From Crocinitomicaceae bacterium (lineage in GTDB: Bacteria; Bacteroidota; Bacteroidia; Flavobacteriales_G; Salibacteraceae), in assembly GCA_018623405.1 (NCBI GenBank), contig JAAZVO010000175.1:1-5855 (forward strand): 5,855 bases of DNA, given 5' to 3'. The position numbers were made by a program, and so were the translations under genes. Of the stretch, positions 1 to 5,855 are shown piece after piece. The first letter of the stretch is position 1; each line of letters starts with the position of its first letter. The notes under the pieces were generated by a model that made no database searches, had not been told where the DNA came from, and saw only the letters and a program-made list of their open reading frames with translations.

Positions 1-1320
1 ATTACCGTAATGAATGCACTACGCAAAAAAGGCTTTAACGATGATGAGCGTGCCGGAAAACTCTTTATTACAGCTGGTTTAGGGGGCATGAGTGGTGCCC
101 AACCCAAGGCTGGAAATATTGCAGGAGTTGTTAGTGTAACGGCTGAAGTAAATCCAAAAGCGGCGCGTAAGCGCCATGAGCAAGGATGGGTTGATGAAAT
201 TATTTCAGATTTGGATGAATTGGTAGTTAGAGTTAAATCAGCCCAAAACAACAAAGAGGTGGTTTCTATTGCCTACGAAGGAAATGTGGTGGATGTTTGG
301 GAAAAATTTGATGAAGCTGGCGTTTTTATCGATATCGGTTCAGACCAAACCTCGTTACATAACCCATGGGCGGGAGGCTATTACCCAGTTCAATTGGGTT
401 ATGAAGAAGCCAATGATGTGATGGCAAACGATCCTGATCAATTTAAAAAATTGGTGCAAGAAAGCTTACGCCGACATGTTGCTGCCGTAAACAAACACAC
501 CGCCAAAGGCACTTACTTTTTTGATTATGGAAATGCCTTTTTATTAGAAAGCAGTCGTGCTGGCGCAGAAATCTTAAATGAAAAAGGCGATTTTAAATAC
601 CCTTCTTATGTACAGGATATTATGGGGCCTATGTGTTTTGATTATGGCTTTGGTCCTTTCCGTTGGGTTTGTGCCTCATCAGATCCAAAAGACTTGGAAA
701 CTACCGACCGCATTGCTACGAATGTTTTGGAGCAATTGAAAAGTGAATCTCCTACTGAAATTCAGCAACAAATGCAAGACAATATTCAATGGATAAAAGC
801 GGCTGGAGAAAACAAAATGGTGGTAGGTTCTCAAGCTCGAATTTTGTATGCGGATGCGGAAGGAAGAATAAGAATTGCCGCAGCCTTTAATGAAGCCATT
901 AAAAAAGGTGAGATCTCAGCTCCGGTAATTTTAGGGCGAGACCACCACGATGTTTCAGGAACTGATTCACCCTACCGCGAAACTTCAAATATTTACGATG
1001 GTTCTCAATTTACTTCTGATATGGCCATACAAAACGTAATTGGCGATAGTTTTAGAGGCGCTACTTGGGTGAGCATTCACAATGGCGGAGGCGTTGGTTG
1101 GGGCGAAGTAATTAACGGAGGTTTTGGAATGGTACTCGATGGCACTGAAGACTCAGATAGGAGATTGCGCATGATGTTGCATTGGGATGTAAACAATGGC
1201 ATTGCCCGAAGAAGTTGGGCACGTAATGATGAAGCCATTTTTGCCATAAAGCGCGCCATGGAAAAAGAACCACGTTTAAAAGTGACGATTCCTAATTTGG
1301 TGGATGAAAATTTGTTATAA
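1..1320 (+). CDS. hutU: Urocanate hydratase (urocanase), 5'-truncated by the window edge
   Basis: Urocanase hydrates urocanate to 4-imidazolone-5-propionate, the second step of histidine degradation, in the cytoplasm with tightly bound NAD+. The frame is open from base 1; the ATG at 10 is internal, because the codons before it continue the same frame and the family needs far more N-terminal sequence. About 439 residues are visible; eukaryote-like urocanases have roughly 660-680, so about a third is missing. Counting from that ATG, the NAD-binding motif GLGGMSGAQPKAG lies at 23-35, MGPMCFDYGFGPFRW at 205-219, GRDHHDVSGTDSPYRETSN at 309-327, and GATWVSIHNGGGVGWGEVING at 350-370. The DHHDVSGTDSP and GWGEVINGG wording fits the long animal-like class rather than the ~556-residue Pseudomonas type. 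The position I align with Pseudomonas Cys410 is Leu279. No other hut gene is in view. A hairpin terminator follows the stop by about 23 bases. The family is certain; the subclass is recalled. Confidence 0.95.
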   Translation: MTVMNALRKKGFNDDERAGKLFITAGLGGMSGAQPKAGNIAGVVSVTAEVNPKAARKRHEQGWVDEIISDLDELVVRVKSAQNNKEVVSIAYEGNVVDVWEKFDEAGVFIDIGSDQTSLHNPWAGGYYPVQLGYEEANDVMANDPDQFKKLVQESLRRHVAAVNKHTAKGTYFFDYGNAFLLESSRAGAEILNEKGDFKYPSYVQDIMGPMCFDYGFGPFRWVCASSDPKDLETTDRIATNVLEQLKSESPTEIQQQMQDNIQWIKAAGENKMVVGSQARILYADAEGRIRIAAAFNEAIKKGEISAPVILGRDHHDVSGTDSPYRETSNIYDGSQFTSDMAIQNVIGDSFRGATWVSIHNGGGVGWGEVINGGFGMVLDGTEDSDRRLRMMLHWDVNNGIARRSWARNDEAIFAIKRAMEKEPRLKVTIPNLVDENLL

Positions 1321-1336
1321 ATTAAATTAAGAAAAT

Positions 1337-1377
1337 AAAAAAACCCACTCCGAAAATTCGAAGTGGGCTTTTTTTTT
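1337..1377. terminator. Bidirectional intrinsic terminator between hutU and the YceI gene
   Basis: A hairpin pairs CCCACT (1344-1349) with AGTGGG (1362-1367). After one C/A mismatch the stem continues with CGAA (1351-1354) against TTCG (1357-1360). Nine T follow on the plus strand (1369-1377), and seven A precede the stem (1337-1343), giving a T run on the minus strand. The structure can therefore end hutU transcripts from the left and YceI transcripts from the right. It fills most of the 71-base convergent gap, where nothing else is seen. Confidence 0.87.
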
Positions 1378-1391
1378 ATGGTATAAATAGC

Positions 1392-2036
1392 TTATTTGCT
1401 AGCTACAAGGCTAAAAGTCAAATCTATTTCGTCTTTTAATACTACATCTTTTAAGTAGTGTGCCCATTTAACATCATACTTCTGACGATCAAAAGTTAAT
1501 TTACCGGTAGTGGTCATTCCACTTTCTGTAAAATCAACATTTTCTAATACAATTGTTTCAGGGTTAGATTTTCCTCTGATGGTTAAATTTCCCATTACAT
1601 TGTTACCTTCTGAACCAGTTACTTCAAAAGTTGCAGTTGGAAATTCTTCAACCAAAAAGAAATCTCCTGTAGAAAGGTGTCCAACTAAATCAGCTGGAGT
1701 GTTTTCTTCAGAATAACCTTCGTCTTTTGGTTCAATGGTAGTCATATCAACCACAATTTTACCTCCGGTTACATTACCATCAGTTACCTCAACTGCACCT
1801 TCTTTTATTTTAATGTCTCCAAAGTGAGAATAAACTGTTACACCTGCAGTTCCACCTTCCCAACGGATGTTTGATTCTGCAGTGTTTACATTGTAATTGG
1901 TTGCAGCAGCTTCTGTTTTTGTTTCAGTAGTTGCATTTTCTTCTGTTTTGGTTGCTTCAGTGTTAGAGCCGCCTCCGCAAGATGACAAGATTACTCCTAA
2001 TCCTAAAGCCATCGTGAATAAATTAATTTTTTTCAT
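1392..2036 (-). CDS. YceI-family lipoprotein
   Basis: This encodes a 214-residue exported lipoprotein with a YceI-like domain, a lipocalin-like beta-barrel that in characterised members binds isoprenoid-type lipids. The start chosen is the ATG at 2036, giving MKKINLFTMALG, a charged then hydrophobic signal peptide ending in the lipobox LSSC with Cys20. An in-frame ATG at 2072 would add 12 residues (MFLCRIKHKLKT) ahead of the signal, which is less natural. After Cys20 comes GGG and a Thr/Glu/Ala-rich linker to about residue 46. The YceI domain follows: SNIRWEG (56-61), GDFFLVEEFPTATFE (124-138, matching the family's DFF-VE-yPtAtF signature), LTIRGKSNP (151-159), FDRQKYDVKW (182-191) and DEIDLTF (202-208). 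It probably sits in the outer membrane or on its periplasmic face. The ligand cannot be read from the sequence. It is convergent with hutU and divergent from the haem-domain gene, so it is probably transcribed alone. Confidence 0.9.
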   Translation of the reverse strand: MKKINLFTMALGLGVILSSCGGGSNTEATKTEENATTETKTEAAATNYNVNTAESNIRWEGGTAGVTVYSHFGDIKIKEGAVEVTDGNVTGGKIVVDMTTIEPKDEGYSEENTPADLVGHLSTGDFFLVEEFPTATFEVTGSEGNNVMGNLTIRGKSNPETIVLENVDFTESGMTTTGKLTFDRQKYDVKWAHYLKDVVLKDEIDLTFSLVASK

Positions 2037-2132
2037 AGTTTTCAATTTGTGTTTAATTCGGCAAAGAAACATGTTTAATTAATAATTGTTTATACAACTA
2101 TTTAATTTCATCGATATTTTTTGAAAGAGTAA
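2037..2132. promoter_or_regulatory. Divergent intergenic region carrying both promoters
   Basis: These 96 A/T-rich bases separate two divergently transcribed genes, so promoters for both are expected here. Matches to the Bacteroidota consensus (TTTG at -33, TAnnTTTG at -7) are only partial. On the plus strand TATTTTTTG lies at 2115-2123. On the minus strand TTTCTTTG (complement of 2062-2069) differs from TAnnTTTG at one fixed position. Neither has a -33 element at good spacing. The location is inferred from gene orientation more than from motifs. No riboswitch-like structure is seen. Confidence 0.35.
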
Positions 2133-2609
2133 ATGTTTTTTCAGATTTTGGTCGCCAAATTCAAAGCCATGTCATCAAATAGAATTGTTTACCTTGTTGT
2201 TGTTATTTTAATTTTCATGCAATTCTTCGGAATTGAAAGACACAATCCGCCGATTGATTCTAAAATCGATTTCTTTTCTCAAGTTAAAGCTGATGAATCA
2301 ATAAAATCACTTGTAAGAACTGCTTGTTATGATTGCCACTCGAATGAAACCAATTACCCAACTTACTCTTACTTACAACCGGTAGGTTGGTTTATTGCAG
2401 ACCACATTGAAGAAGGAAGAGAACATTTAAATTTTTCTATTTGGGGTCAATACAGTAAAGACAAAAGGCATCATAAAGCCGAGGAATGTGTAGAGTACAT
2501 TCAAAATGGAGAAATGCCACTAAAGGCATATAAAATTTTGCATCCTGATGCAAATCTTGATGAAGACCAAAAAAATCAACTAATAGGCTTCTTTAAAAAG
2601 TTGATTTAA
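2133..2609 (+). CDS. Membrane-anchored haem-binding-domain protein (single CxxCH)
   Basis: This is a small protein of the haem-binding-domain family (Haem_bd type) common in Bacteroidota: one N-terminal membrane anchor and a periplasmic domain with a single c-type haem site. Numbered from the ATG at 2133 (158 residues), the hydrophobic segment is about 18-33. The haem motif is CYDCH at 65-69, so Cys65 and Cys68 would form thioethers and His69 would be an axial ligand. The family block PVGWFIADHIEEGREHLNFSIW follows at 83-104 (checked in parts), then GEMPL at 126-130, whose Met128 is a candidate second ligand, and a C-terminal HPDANLDEDQK. The start is uncertain. The ATG at 2133 has a weak purine stretch (AAAGAG) close upstream. 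The ATG at 2169 gives MSSNRIVYLVVV, with the anchor beginning almost at once, as is usual in the family. The redox partner is unknown. The SDR gene begins one base after the stop, implying co-transcription. Confidence 0.86.
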   Translation: MFFQILVAKFKAMSSNRIVYLVVVILIFMQFFGIERHNPPIDSKIDFFSQVKADESIKSLVRTACYDCHSNETNYPTYSYLQPVGWFIADHIEEGREHLNFSIWGQYSKDKRHHKAEECVEYIQNGEMPLKAYKILHPDANLDEDQKNQLIGFFKKLI

Positions 2610-2610
2610 G

Positions 2611-3588
2611 CTGAAAACATTCTTTGTAACAGGGGCTTCCGGTTTTATAGGCGAACATTTAGTAAAAAGGCTAGTAGCTGAAAATAAAAGCGTGAAGGTG
2701 CTTTGCCAAAAAAACTATCATCATTGGTTTAATAAGCACCCTAGTATTCAAATTGTAAAGGGAGACTTATTTTCAAATCATCTACAAAATGAATTTGAAA
2801 ATATTGATGGAGTTTTTCACTTGGCTGCTATCGCAAAGCCTTGGGTAAAGCAAAAGTCACTTTACCATAAAATTAACGTTGAAGGAACCTCAAATATTCT
2901 AAAATTAGCAGAGCTAACAGGTGTAAAAAAAGTTGTTGTTACGTCTTCTGCAGGGGCATTAATCCATCAAGAAGGAAGTAGTTTAGTGGATGAATCTCAA
3001 ATTAATATTTACCCTGAAACAGAATACGAAAAATCTAAAATTGAAGTCTTAAAACTTATACAACATTGGCGAGGGAAACTTGAGGTTTGTGCCGTTAGTC
3101 CATCAAGGGTATATGGACCCGGAATACTTTCTACAAGTAATGCTGTAACCAAAATGATTCTCGGCTATGCAAAAGGCACTTGGAGATTTATTCCCGGAAA
3201 CGGAAACTCAATAGGAAATTATGTATTTATTGAGGATGTGGTAAAAGGTCATCTTTTAGCAATGCAAAATGGAAAAGGAAATGAGAACTACTTGCTTGGA
3301 GGAGAAAATTTAAGTTTTAATAGTTTCTTTGATAAAATTGGAGACGTTTCAGGGAGGAAAAGAAATATGATTCATATTCCCTTATCTTGGTTAATAGCAT
3401 TCGGAAAATTAAATGAAGTTTATTCAAACTTATTGGGCTTACCTCCCATCATCACCACTCCGTGGATAAAGAAATACCATAAAAACTGGGGATGTACTTC
3501 TAAAAAAGCAGCGCTTTCTTTAGGATATAAGCCACTTGGTTTTAATGAGGGTGTAAAGCAAACTTTGTCATTTTTCGGGTATTTATAG
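2611..3588 (+). CDS. Extended SDR, NAD-dependent epimerase/dehydratase family, probable CTG start
   Basis: This is a cytoplasmic NAD(P)-dependent oxidoreductase or epimerase of the extended short-chain dehydrogenase family (nucleotide-sugar epimerase, dihydroflavonol-4-reductase or 3-beta-HSD-like). Read from CTG at 2611 it has 325 residues, normal for the family. The dinucleotide motif TGASGFIG (7-14, glycines 8, 11 and 14) follows beta-strand 1, KTFFV. Then come D52 (VKGD), HLAA (70-73), TSSAG (111-115) with catalytic Ser, and YEKSK (139-143) with the Tyr/Lys pair. PSRVYGPG then fits the substrate-side loop. The first ATG/GTG/TTG start in frame after the stop at 2602-2604 is GTG 2692, which would delete the Rossmann glycines, so CTG 2611 is preferred. 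It lies one base after the haem-domain stop (TAAgCTG), consistent with translational coupling. The substrate is not identifiable. No terminator hairpin is seen before the next gene, so read-through is possible. Confidence 0.88.
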   Translation: MKTFFVTGASGFIGEHLVKRLVAENKSVKVLCQKNYHHWFNKHPSIQIVKGDLFSNHLQNEFENIDGVFHLAAIAKPWVKQKSLYHKINVEGTSNILKLAELTGVKKVVVTSSAGALIHQEGSSLVDESQINIYPETEYEKSKIEVLKLIQHWRGKLEVCAVSPSRVYGPGILSTSNAVTKMILGYAKGTWRFIPGNGNSIGNYVFIEDVVKGHLLAMQNGKGNENYLLGGENLSFNSFFDKIGDVSGRKRNMIHIPLSWLIAFGKLNEVYSNLLGLPPIITTPWIKKYHKNWGCTSKKAALSLGYKPLGFNEGVKQTLSFFGYL

Positions 3589-3590
3589 TA

Positions 3591-3625
3591 TTTTTTACCA
3601 TAAGTTAAATTTTATTTTAAATTTG
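3591..3625 (+). promoter_or_regulatory. Candidate Bacteroidota-type promoter for the transporter gene
   Basis: TAAATTTG at 3618-3625 matches the Bacteroidota -7 consensus TAnnTTTG exactly. A T-rich TTTTTTACC at 3591-3599 lies about 20 bases upstream, where a -33 TTTG would be expected, but matches it poorly. Initiation would fall near 3632, leaving a leader of about 18 bases before ATG 3650. The -7 element overlaps an A/T-rich inverted repeat (AAATTT at 3607-3612 and 3619-3624). In such A/T-rich DNA a chance match is quite possible. Confidence 0.38.
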
Positions 3626-3649
3626 GTTGCAATCATATAATTAAAGCAA

Positions 3650-5212
3650 ATGAAAGTAGATAACCGGTTTATTGTAATCGTGGTAACTATTGTTGCCTTA
3701 GGTGGATTATTAATGGGATTTGATGCATCAGTAATTTCTGGCGTAAACAAATTTGTGCAAATAGATTTTAACCTAACCGACCTTGAGCTAGGATTTTCAG
3801 TAAGCTCACTAACAATAATTGCAGCACTTGCTATGATGGTGGCCGGACCATTAAGTGATAAATATGGAAGGAAAACTTTATTAAGGGTTTGTGCCGTTAT
3901 CTTTTTCATTTCAGCTATCGGCTCAGCCATTGCTCCAAATTTTATTATATTCCTCATTCTTAGAATGTTGGGAGGTATTGGTGTTGGCGCTTCCCTAATC
4001 TTAGCACCCATGTATATAGCTGAAATAGCACCACCAGACCAAAGGGGAAAATTGGTTTCGTTTAATCAGTTAAATATTGTAGTAGGTATCTCCCTAGCTT
4101 TTTTCTCTAACTTTTACATCCTCTCTCTTGGAGATTCTGACTTAGCTTGGGTAAAAGCCCTGGGAATTGGTGAAAATAATTGGCGTTGGATGTTGGGTGT
4201 TGAAGCCGTGCCTGCGGTTTTATACTTTTTCGGACTTTATTTAGTACCACGTAGCCCTAGATGGCTAATAATGAAGAAAAGAGAAAGAGAAGCTTATGAG
4301 GTAATGTGCAGGTTTAGATCTGAAGAAGATGCAAAAGCAGATATAAAAGCAGTTCAAGAAACCCTAAAAAAAGACCAGAATAAAGAAAAAATCCCACTTA
4401 CTGAAATCTTTAAACCTGCTTTTACTTTAGTTATTACCATAGGGGTAGTAATTGGGGTTTTACAACAAATTACCGGTATTAACTCTGTTTTCTTTTATGC
4501 TCCAATGATTTTTGAGCAATCGGGTATTGGAACAGATGCCTCATTTATTCAAGCTATTTTGGTGGGTTTAACCAACTTGGTATTTACCATTTTGGCCATG
4601 TTGCTTATTGATAAATTGGGAAGAAAACCACTACTATTAATTGGAGTAAGTGGAATTGCCATTTTTATGGGAGTTTTAGCTTATGGATTTAATGCTGCAA
4701 CCTATTCTTTAACTCAAGAAAAGTTGGAAATGATAAGCAATAAAGAAATTCAGGCTCAACTAGCACCAATGGTAGGTGTAGATTATACTAATGATGTAGC
4801 TTACAAAAACGCAGCAAAAGAAATTTTAGGTGAAATAAAAGCCAAAGAGTTTGAATCTGAAATAATTACAGCAGCAATCTCTATGAATCCTATGTTGATT
4901 TTAATTGGAATTATTGGTTTTGTGGCCTGTTTTGCAATTTCGCTTGGTCCGGTTATGTGGGTATTATTTTCTGAAATGTTCCCATTGCATATTCGTGGAG
5001 TGGCCATTTCATTTGTGGGTTTTGTAAACTCGGCTGTTAGTGCAGGTGTTCAGTTTGTTTTCCCTTGGGAGCTTTCAACCATAGGTAGCTCAATGACTTT
5101 TTTAATTTATGGTCTTTTTGCAATAGCCGGTGTAATATTTATTGCTCTAAAAGTACCTGAAACAAAAGGCAAATCTCTAGAGGAATTGGAGAAAATTCTT
5201 ATTAAGAATTAA
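3650..5212 (+). CDS. Sugar-porter-family MFS transporter (XylE-like proton symporter)
   Basis: This is a 12-helix inner-membrane transporter of the MFS sugar porter family, probably bringing in a sugar or polyol with protons. Family signatures appear in order: GGLLMGFD (18-25), with Asp25 at the position of XylE Asp27; DKYGRK (70-75); Arg105, matching XylE Arg133; PMYIAEIAP (120-128) and RGK; PRSPRW (200-205; the commoner form is PESPRW); QQITGIN (272-278), the helix-7 sugar motif; DKLGRK (321-326); GPVMWVLFSEMFP (433-445); and PETKGKSLEELE (503-514). Deviations from XylE: Gln168 becomes Ile147 and Trp416 becomes Ser461, while Gln272, Gln273, Asn278 and Trp437 are kept. A charged stretch of about 60 residues (349-411) lies between helices 9 and 10, on the periplasmic side; XylE has about ten residues there. 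At 520 residues it is slightly longer than XylE (491). The ATG at 3650 has no Shine-Dalgarno, but helix 1 begins near residue 7, which supports it. The substrate is not assigned. Confidence 0.95.
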   Translation: MKVDNRFIVIVVTIVALGGLLMGFDASVISGVNKFVQIDFNLTDLELGFSVSSLTIIAALAMMVAGPLSDKYGRKTLLRVCAVIFFISAIGSAIAPNFIIFLILRMLGGIGVGASLILAPMYIAEIAPPDQRGKLVSFNQLNIVVGISLAFFSNFYILSLGDSDLAWVKALGIGENNWRWMLGVEAVPAVLYFFGLYLVPRSPRWLIMKKREREAYEVMCRFRSEEDAKADIKAVQETLKKDQNKEKIPLTEIFKPAFTLVITIGVVIGVLQQITGINSVFFYAPMIFEQSGIGTDASFIQAILVGLTNLVFTILAMLLIDKLGRKPLLLIGVSGIAIFMGVLAYGFNAATYSLTQEKLEMISNKEIQAQLAPMVGVDYTNDVAYKNAAKEILGEIKAKEFESEIITAAISMNPMLILIGIIGFVACFAISLGPVMWVLFSEMFPLHIRGVAISFVGFVNSAVSAGVQFVFPWELSTIGSSMTFLIYGLFAIAGVIFIALKVPETKGKSLEELEKILIKN

Positions 5213-5234
5213 GAAAATTTAAAATGAAACTTTG

Positions 5235-5260
5235 AAAAGCAGCCAATGGCTGCTTTTTTT
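5235..5260 (+). terminator. Intrinsic terminator of the transporter gene
   Basis: AGCAGCC (5238-5244) and GGCTGCT (5248-5254) form a perfect 7-bp stem with an AAT loop, followed by a T run (5254-5260), 25 bases after the transporter's stop. Adjacent A residues before the stem can pair with the first T residues, lengthening it. It ends the transporter transcript. Confidence 0.87.
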
Positions 5261-5364
5261 ATTTCGAAATATTTGAAATGAGGAAATCAAACTCAGTGAA
5301 TATTTATTGATGAATAAAAACTGATTTTTTATTTGAGTAATGAAACTATCTAATTTTAAAGCAT
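5261..5364. other. A/T-rich intergenic spacer without an identifiable gene
   Basis: About 105 bases separate the plus-strand and minus-strand terminators of two convergent genes. The stretch is strongly A/T rich, with only short imperfect complementary words (for example TCAGT near 5294 against ACTGA near 5320). No open frame of useful length, promoter pair or RNA-like fold is apparent. Confidence 0.6.
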
Positions 5365-5393
5365 AAAAAAAGGGGCCCTTTTCAAGTCCCCTT
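5365..5393 (-). terminator. Intrinsic terminator of the right-edge minus-strand gene
   Basis: Read on the minus strand, AAGGGG (5393-5388) pairs with CCCCTT (5375-5370), and an inner CTT/AAG helix (5378-5380 with 5384-5386) closes a three-base loop after a small internal bulge. The run of A at 5365-5371 becomes a seven-base T run on the minus strand. It lies about 20 bases beyond the stop of the minus-strand gene, where its terminator is expected. Confidence 0.8.
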
Positions 5394-5413
5394 CTAATAT
5401 TTGATTTACTTCC

Positions 5414-5855
5414 TTAAAAAGGATAAAAGCTAAAATCTTGGATGATTATTTCTTTCTCCTGAGAATCTAGTGGTATACGATTTATTGAGGTTTCGATATA
5501 ACATTGAAAATGGACCTTTGTATTATTTCCCGGATCAGGAACTTTTACTGGCTGGCTGTTGTCACCATTTTGTCCAAAATAACCTAACCTACCAGGTTTT
5601 GTATCATCAAAAACCCATCTTGCTAATAGCTCACCTCTATTATCAGGAGAACCGGCATAACTCTCCCAAATAATTTCAAATGTCTTCCATGTTATTGTAT
5701 GAGTTGTTTGTCCTACAAATAAATCAGGCATGGCTATTTCCGGTCTGTTTTCTCTTTCACTGTAATAATAAGACTTGGAGTTACCATCATCATAAAAAAC
5801 AGGTTCTACTGAATAGGTTAAGGGAGTGGTTAACGTATCATATCCTCTATAATTA
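5414..5855 (-). CDS. Hypothetical protein, C-terminal part only (5' end beyond the window)
   Basis: I do not recognise this protein. The frame is open from the stop at 5414-5416 to the right edge, giving at least 146 residues. The ATG at 5731 begins a 105-residue stretch, but the 41 codons upstream contain no stop and read like protein of the same character (for example RGYDTLTTPLTYSVEPVFYD), so the true start probably lies outside. The visible part is polar and rich in aromatic, Asn, Asp, Gly and Pro residues. It has alternating beta-type segments (THTITWKTFEIIWESY, KVHFQCYIETSI, KEIIIQDFSFYPF) and turn-rich stretches (SPDNRGE, GQNGDNSQP, VPDPGNNTK), with no membrane helix. This would suit an exported beta-sandwich protein or lipoprotein, but that is inference. 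A well-placed minus-strand terminator supports it as a real gene, as does the lack of any competing gene on the other strand. Confidence 0.72.
   Translation of the reverse strand, partial: NYRGYDTLTTPLTYSVEPVFYDDGNSKSYYYSERENRPEIAMPDLFVGQTTHTITWKTFEIIWESYAGSPDNRGELLARWVFDDTKPGRLGYFGQNGDNSQPVKVPDPGNNTKVHFQCYIETSINRIPLDSQEKEIIIQDFSFYPF

Noticed and set aside
1077..1259. Minus-strand open frame of 60 codons inside hutU
   Set aside because: It lies wholly antisense to conserved urocanase sequence; the translation is Pro/Ser-rich with no recognisable features.
1510..2082. Two plus-strand open frames (1510-1716 and 1897-2082) opposite the YceI gene
   Set aside because: They are antisense to a clear YceI domain and its linker; the second one's Val/Ser richness is just the complement of the Thr/Glu-rich linker codons.
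2602..2616. A frameshift or pseudogene explanation for the SDR's missing ATG
   Set aside because: The frame is intact from 2605 to 3588 with all catalytic motifs, and the junction with the upstream stop is tidy; a non-standard start or single-base error is simpler.
2692..3588. SDR gene starting at GTG 2692
   Set aside because: This start removes the first beta-strand and the complete GxxGxxG cofactor motif that is encoded in frame just upstream.
3595..4011. Minus-strand open frame of 138 codons overlapping the start of the transporter
   Set aside because: It is antisense to the conserved first helices and GRK motif of the transporter; its product is not recognisable.
4801..5007. Minus-strand open frame of 68 codons inside the transporter
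   Set aside because: It is antisense to helices 10-11 and the conserved GPVMW...SEMFP region.
5470..5673. Plus-strand open frame of 67 codons at the right edge
   Set aside because: It lies opposite a longer open frame that has its own terminator; it has no upstream signal and no terminator of its own.
1..5855. CRISPR arrays, tRNA or rRNA genes, insertion sequences, tandem repeats
   Set aside because: Reading both strands showed no regularly spaced repeats, no cloverleaf with CCA-type end, no transposase motifs and no terminal inverted repeats.

Overview
The window reads as chromosomal DNA of a low-GC Bacteroidota bacterium, probably Flavobacteriia or a close relative. This rests on four things: a long, eukaryote-like urocanase; a YceI lipoprotein with a Bacteroidota-style SSC-GGG lipobox; a membrane-anchored CxxCH haem-binding-domain protein of a family found mostly in Bacteroidota; and start codons almost without Shine-Dalgarno sequences, in very A/T-rich intergenic DNA. 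No database was searched, so the taxonomy is inferred.

Layout, left to right. (1) The 3' two thirds of urocanate hydratase (hutU, +) runs in from the left edge and ends at a strong hairpin flanked by A and T runs, which can terminate transcription from both sides. (2) Facing it on the minus strand is a YceI-family lipoprotein. (3) A 96-base divergent intergenic region separates that gene from a plus-strand pair: a small membrane-anchored haem-binding-domain protein and, one base after its stop codon, an extended SDR (NAD-dependent epimerase/dehydratase). The SDR's Rossmann motif can be kept only if translation starts at a CTG codon. (4) After a 61-base gap with a plausible Bacteroidota promoter comes a 520-residue sugar-porter-family MFS transporter, followed by its own terminator. 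(5) About 105 bases of apparently empty A/T-rich DNA and a minus-strand terminator lead to the 3' end of an unrecognised minus-strand gene that runs off the right edge.

How the genes work together: only the haem-binding-domain/SDR pair is arranged like an operon. The urocanase belongs to histidine catabolism (urocanate to imidazolone propionate), but no other hut gene is visible. The transporter probably moves a sugar or polyol with protons, but has two changes at recalled sugar-contact positions and a long periplasmic insert. I see no mobile element, CRISPR array, tRNA or rRNA, and no convincing undescribed multi-gene system. The most useful points are the CTG start of the SDR, the transporter's altered substrate site and insert, and the open reading frame at the right edge, which is longer than its first visible ATG suggests.
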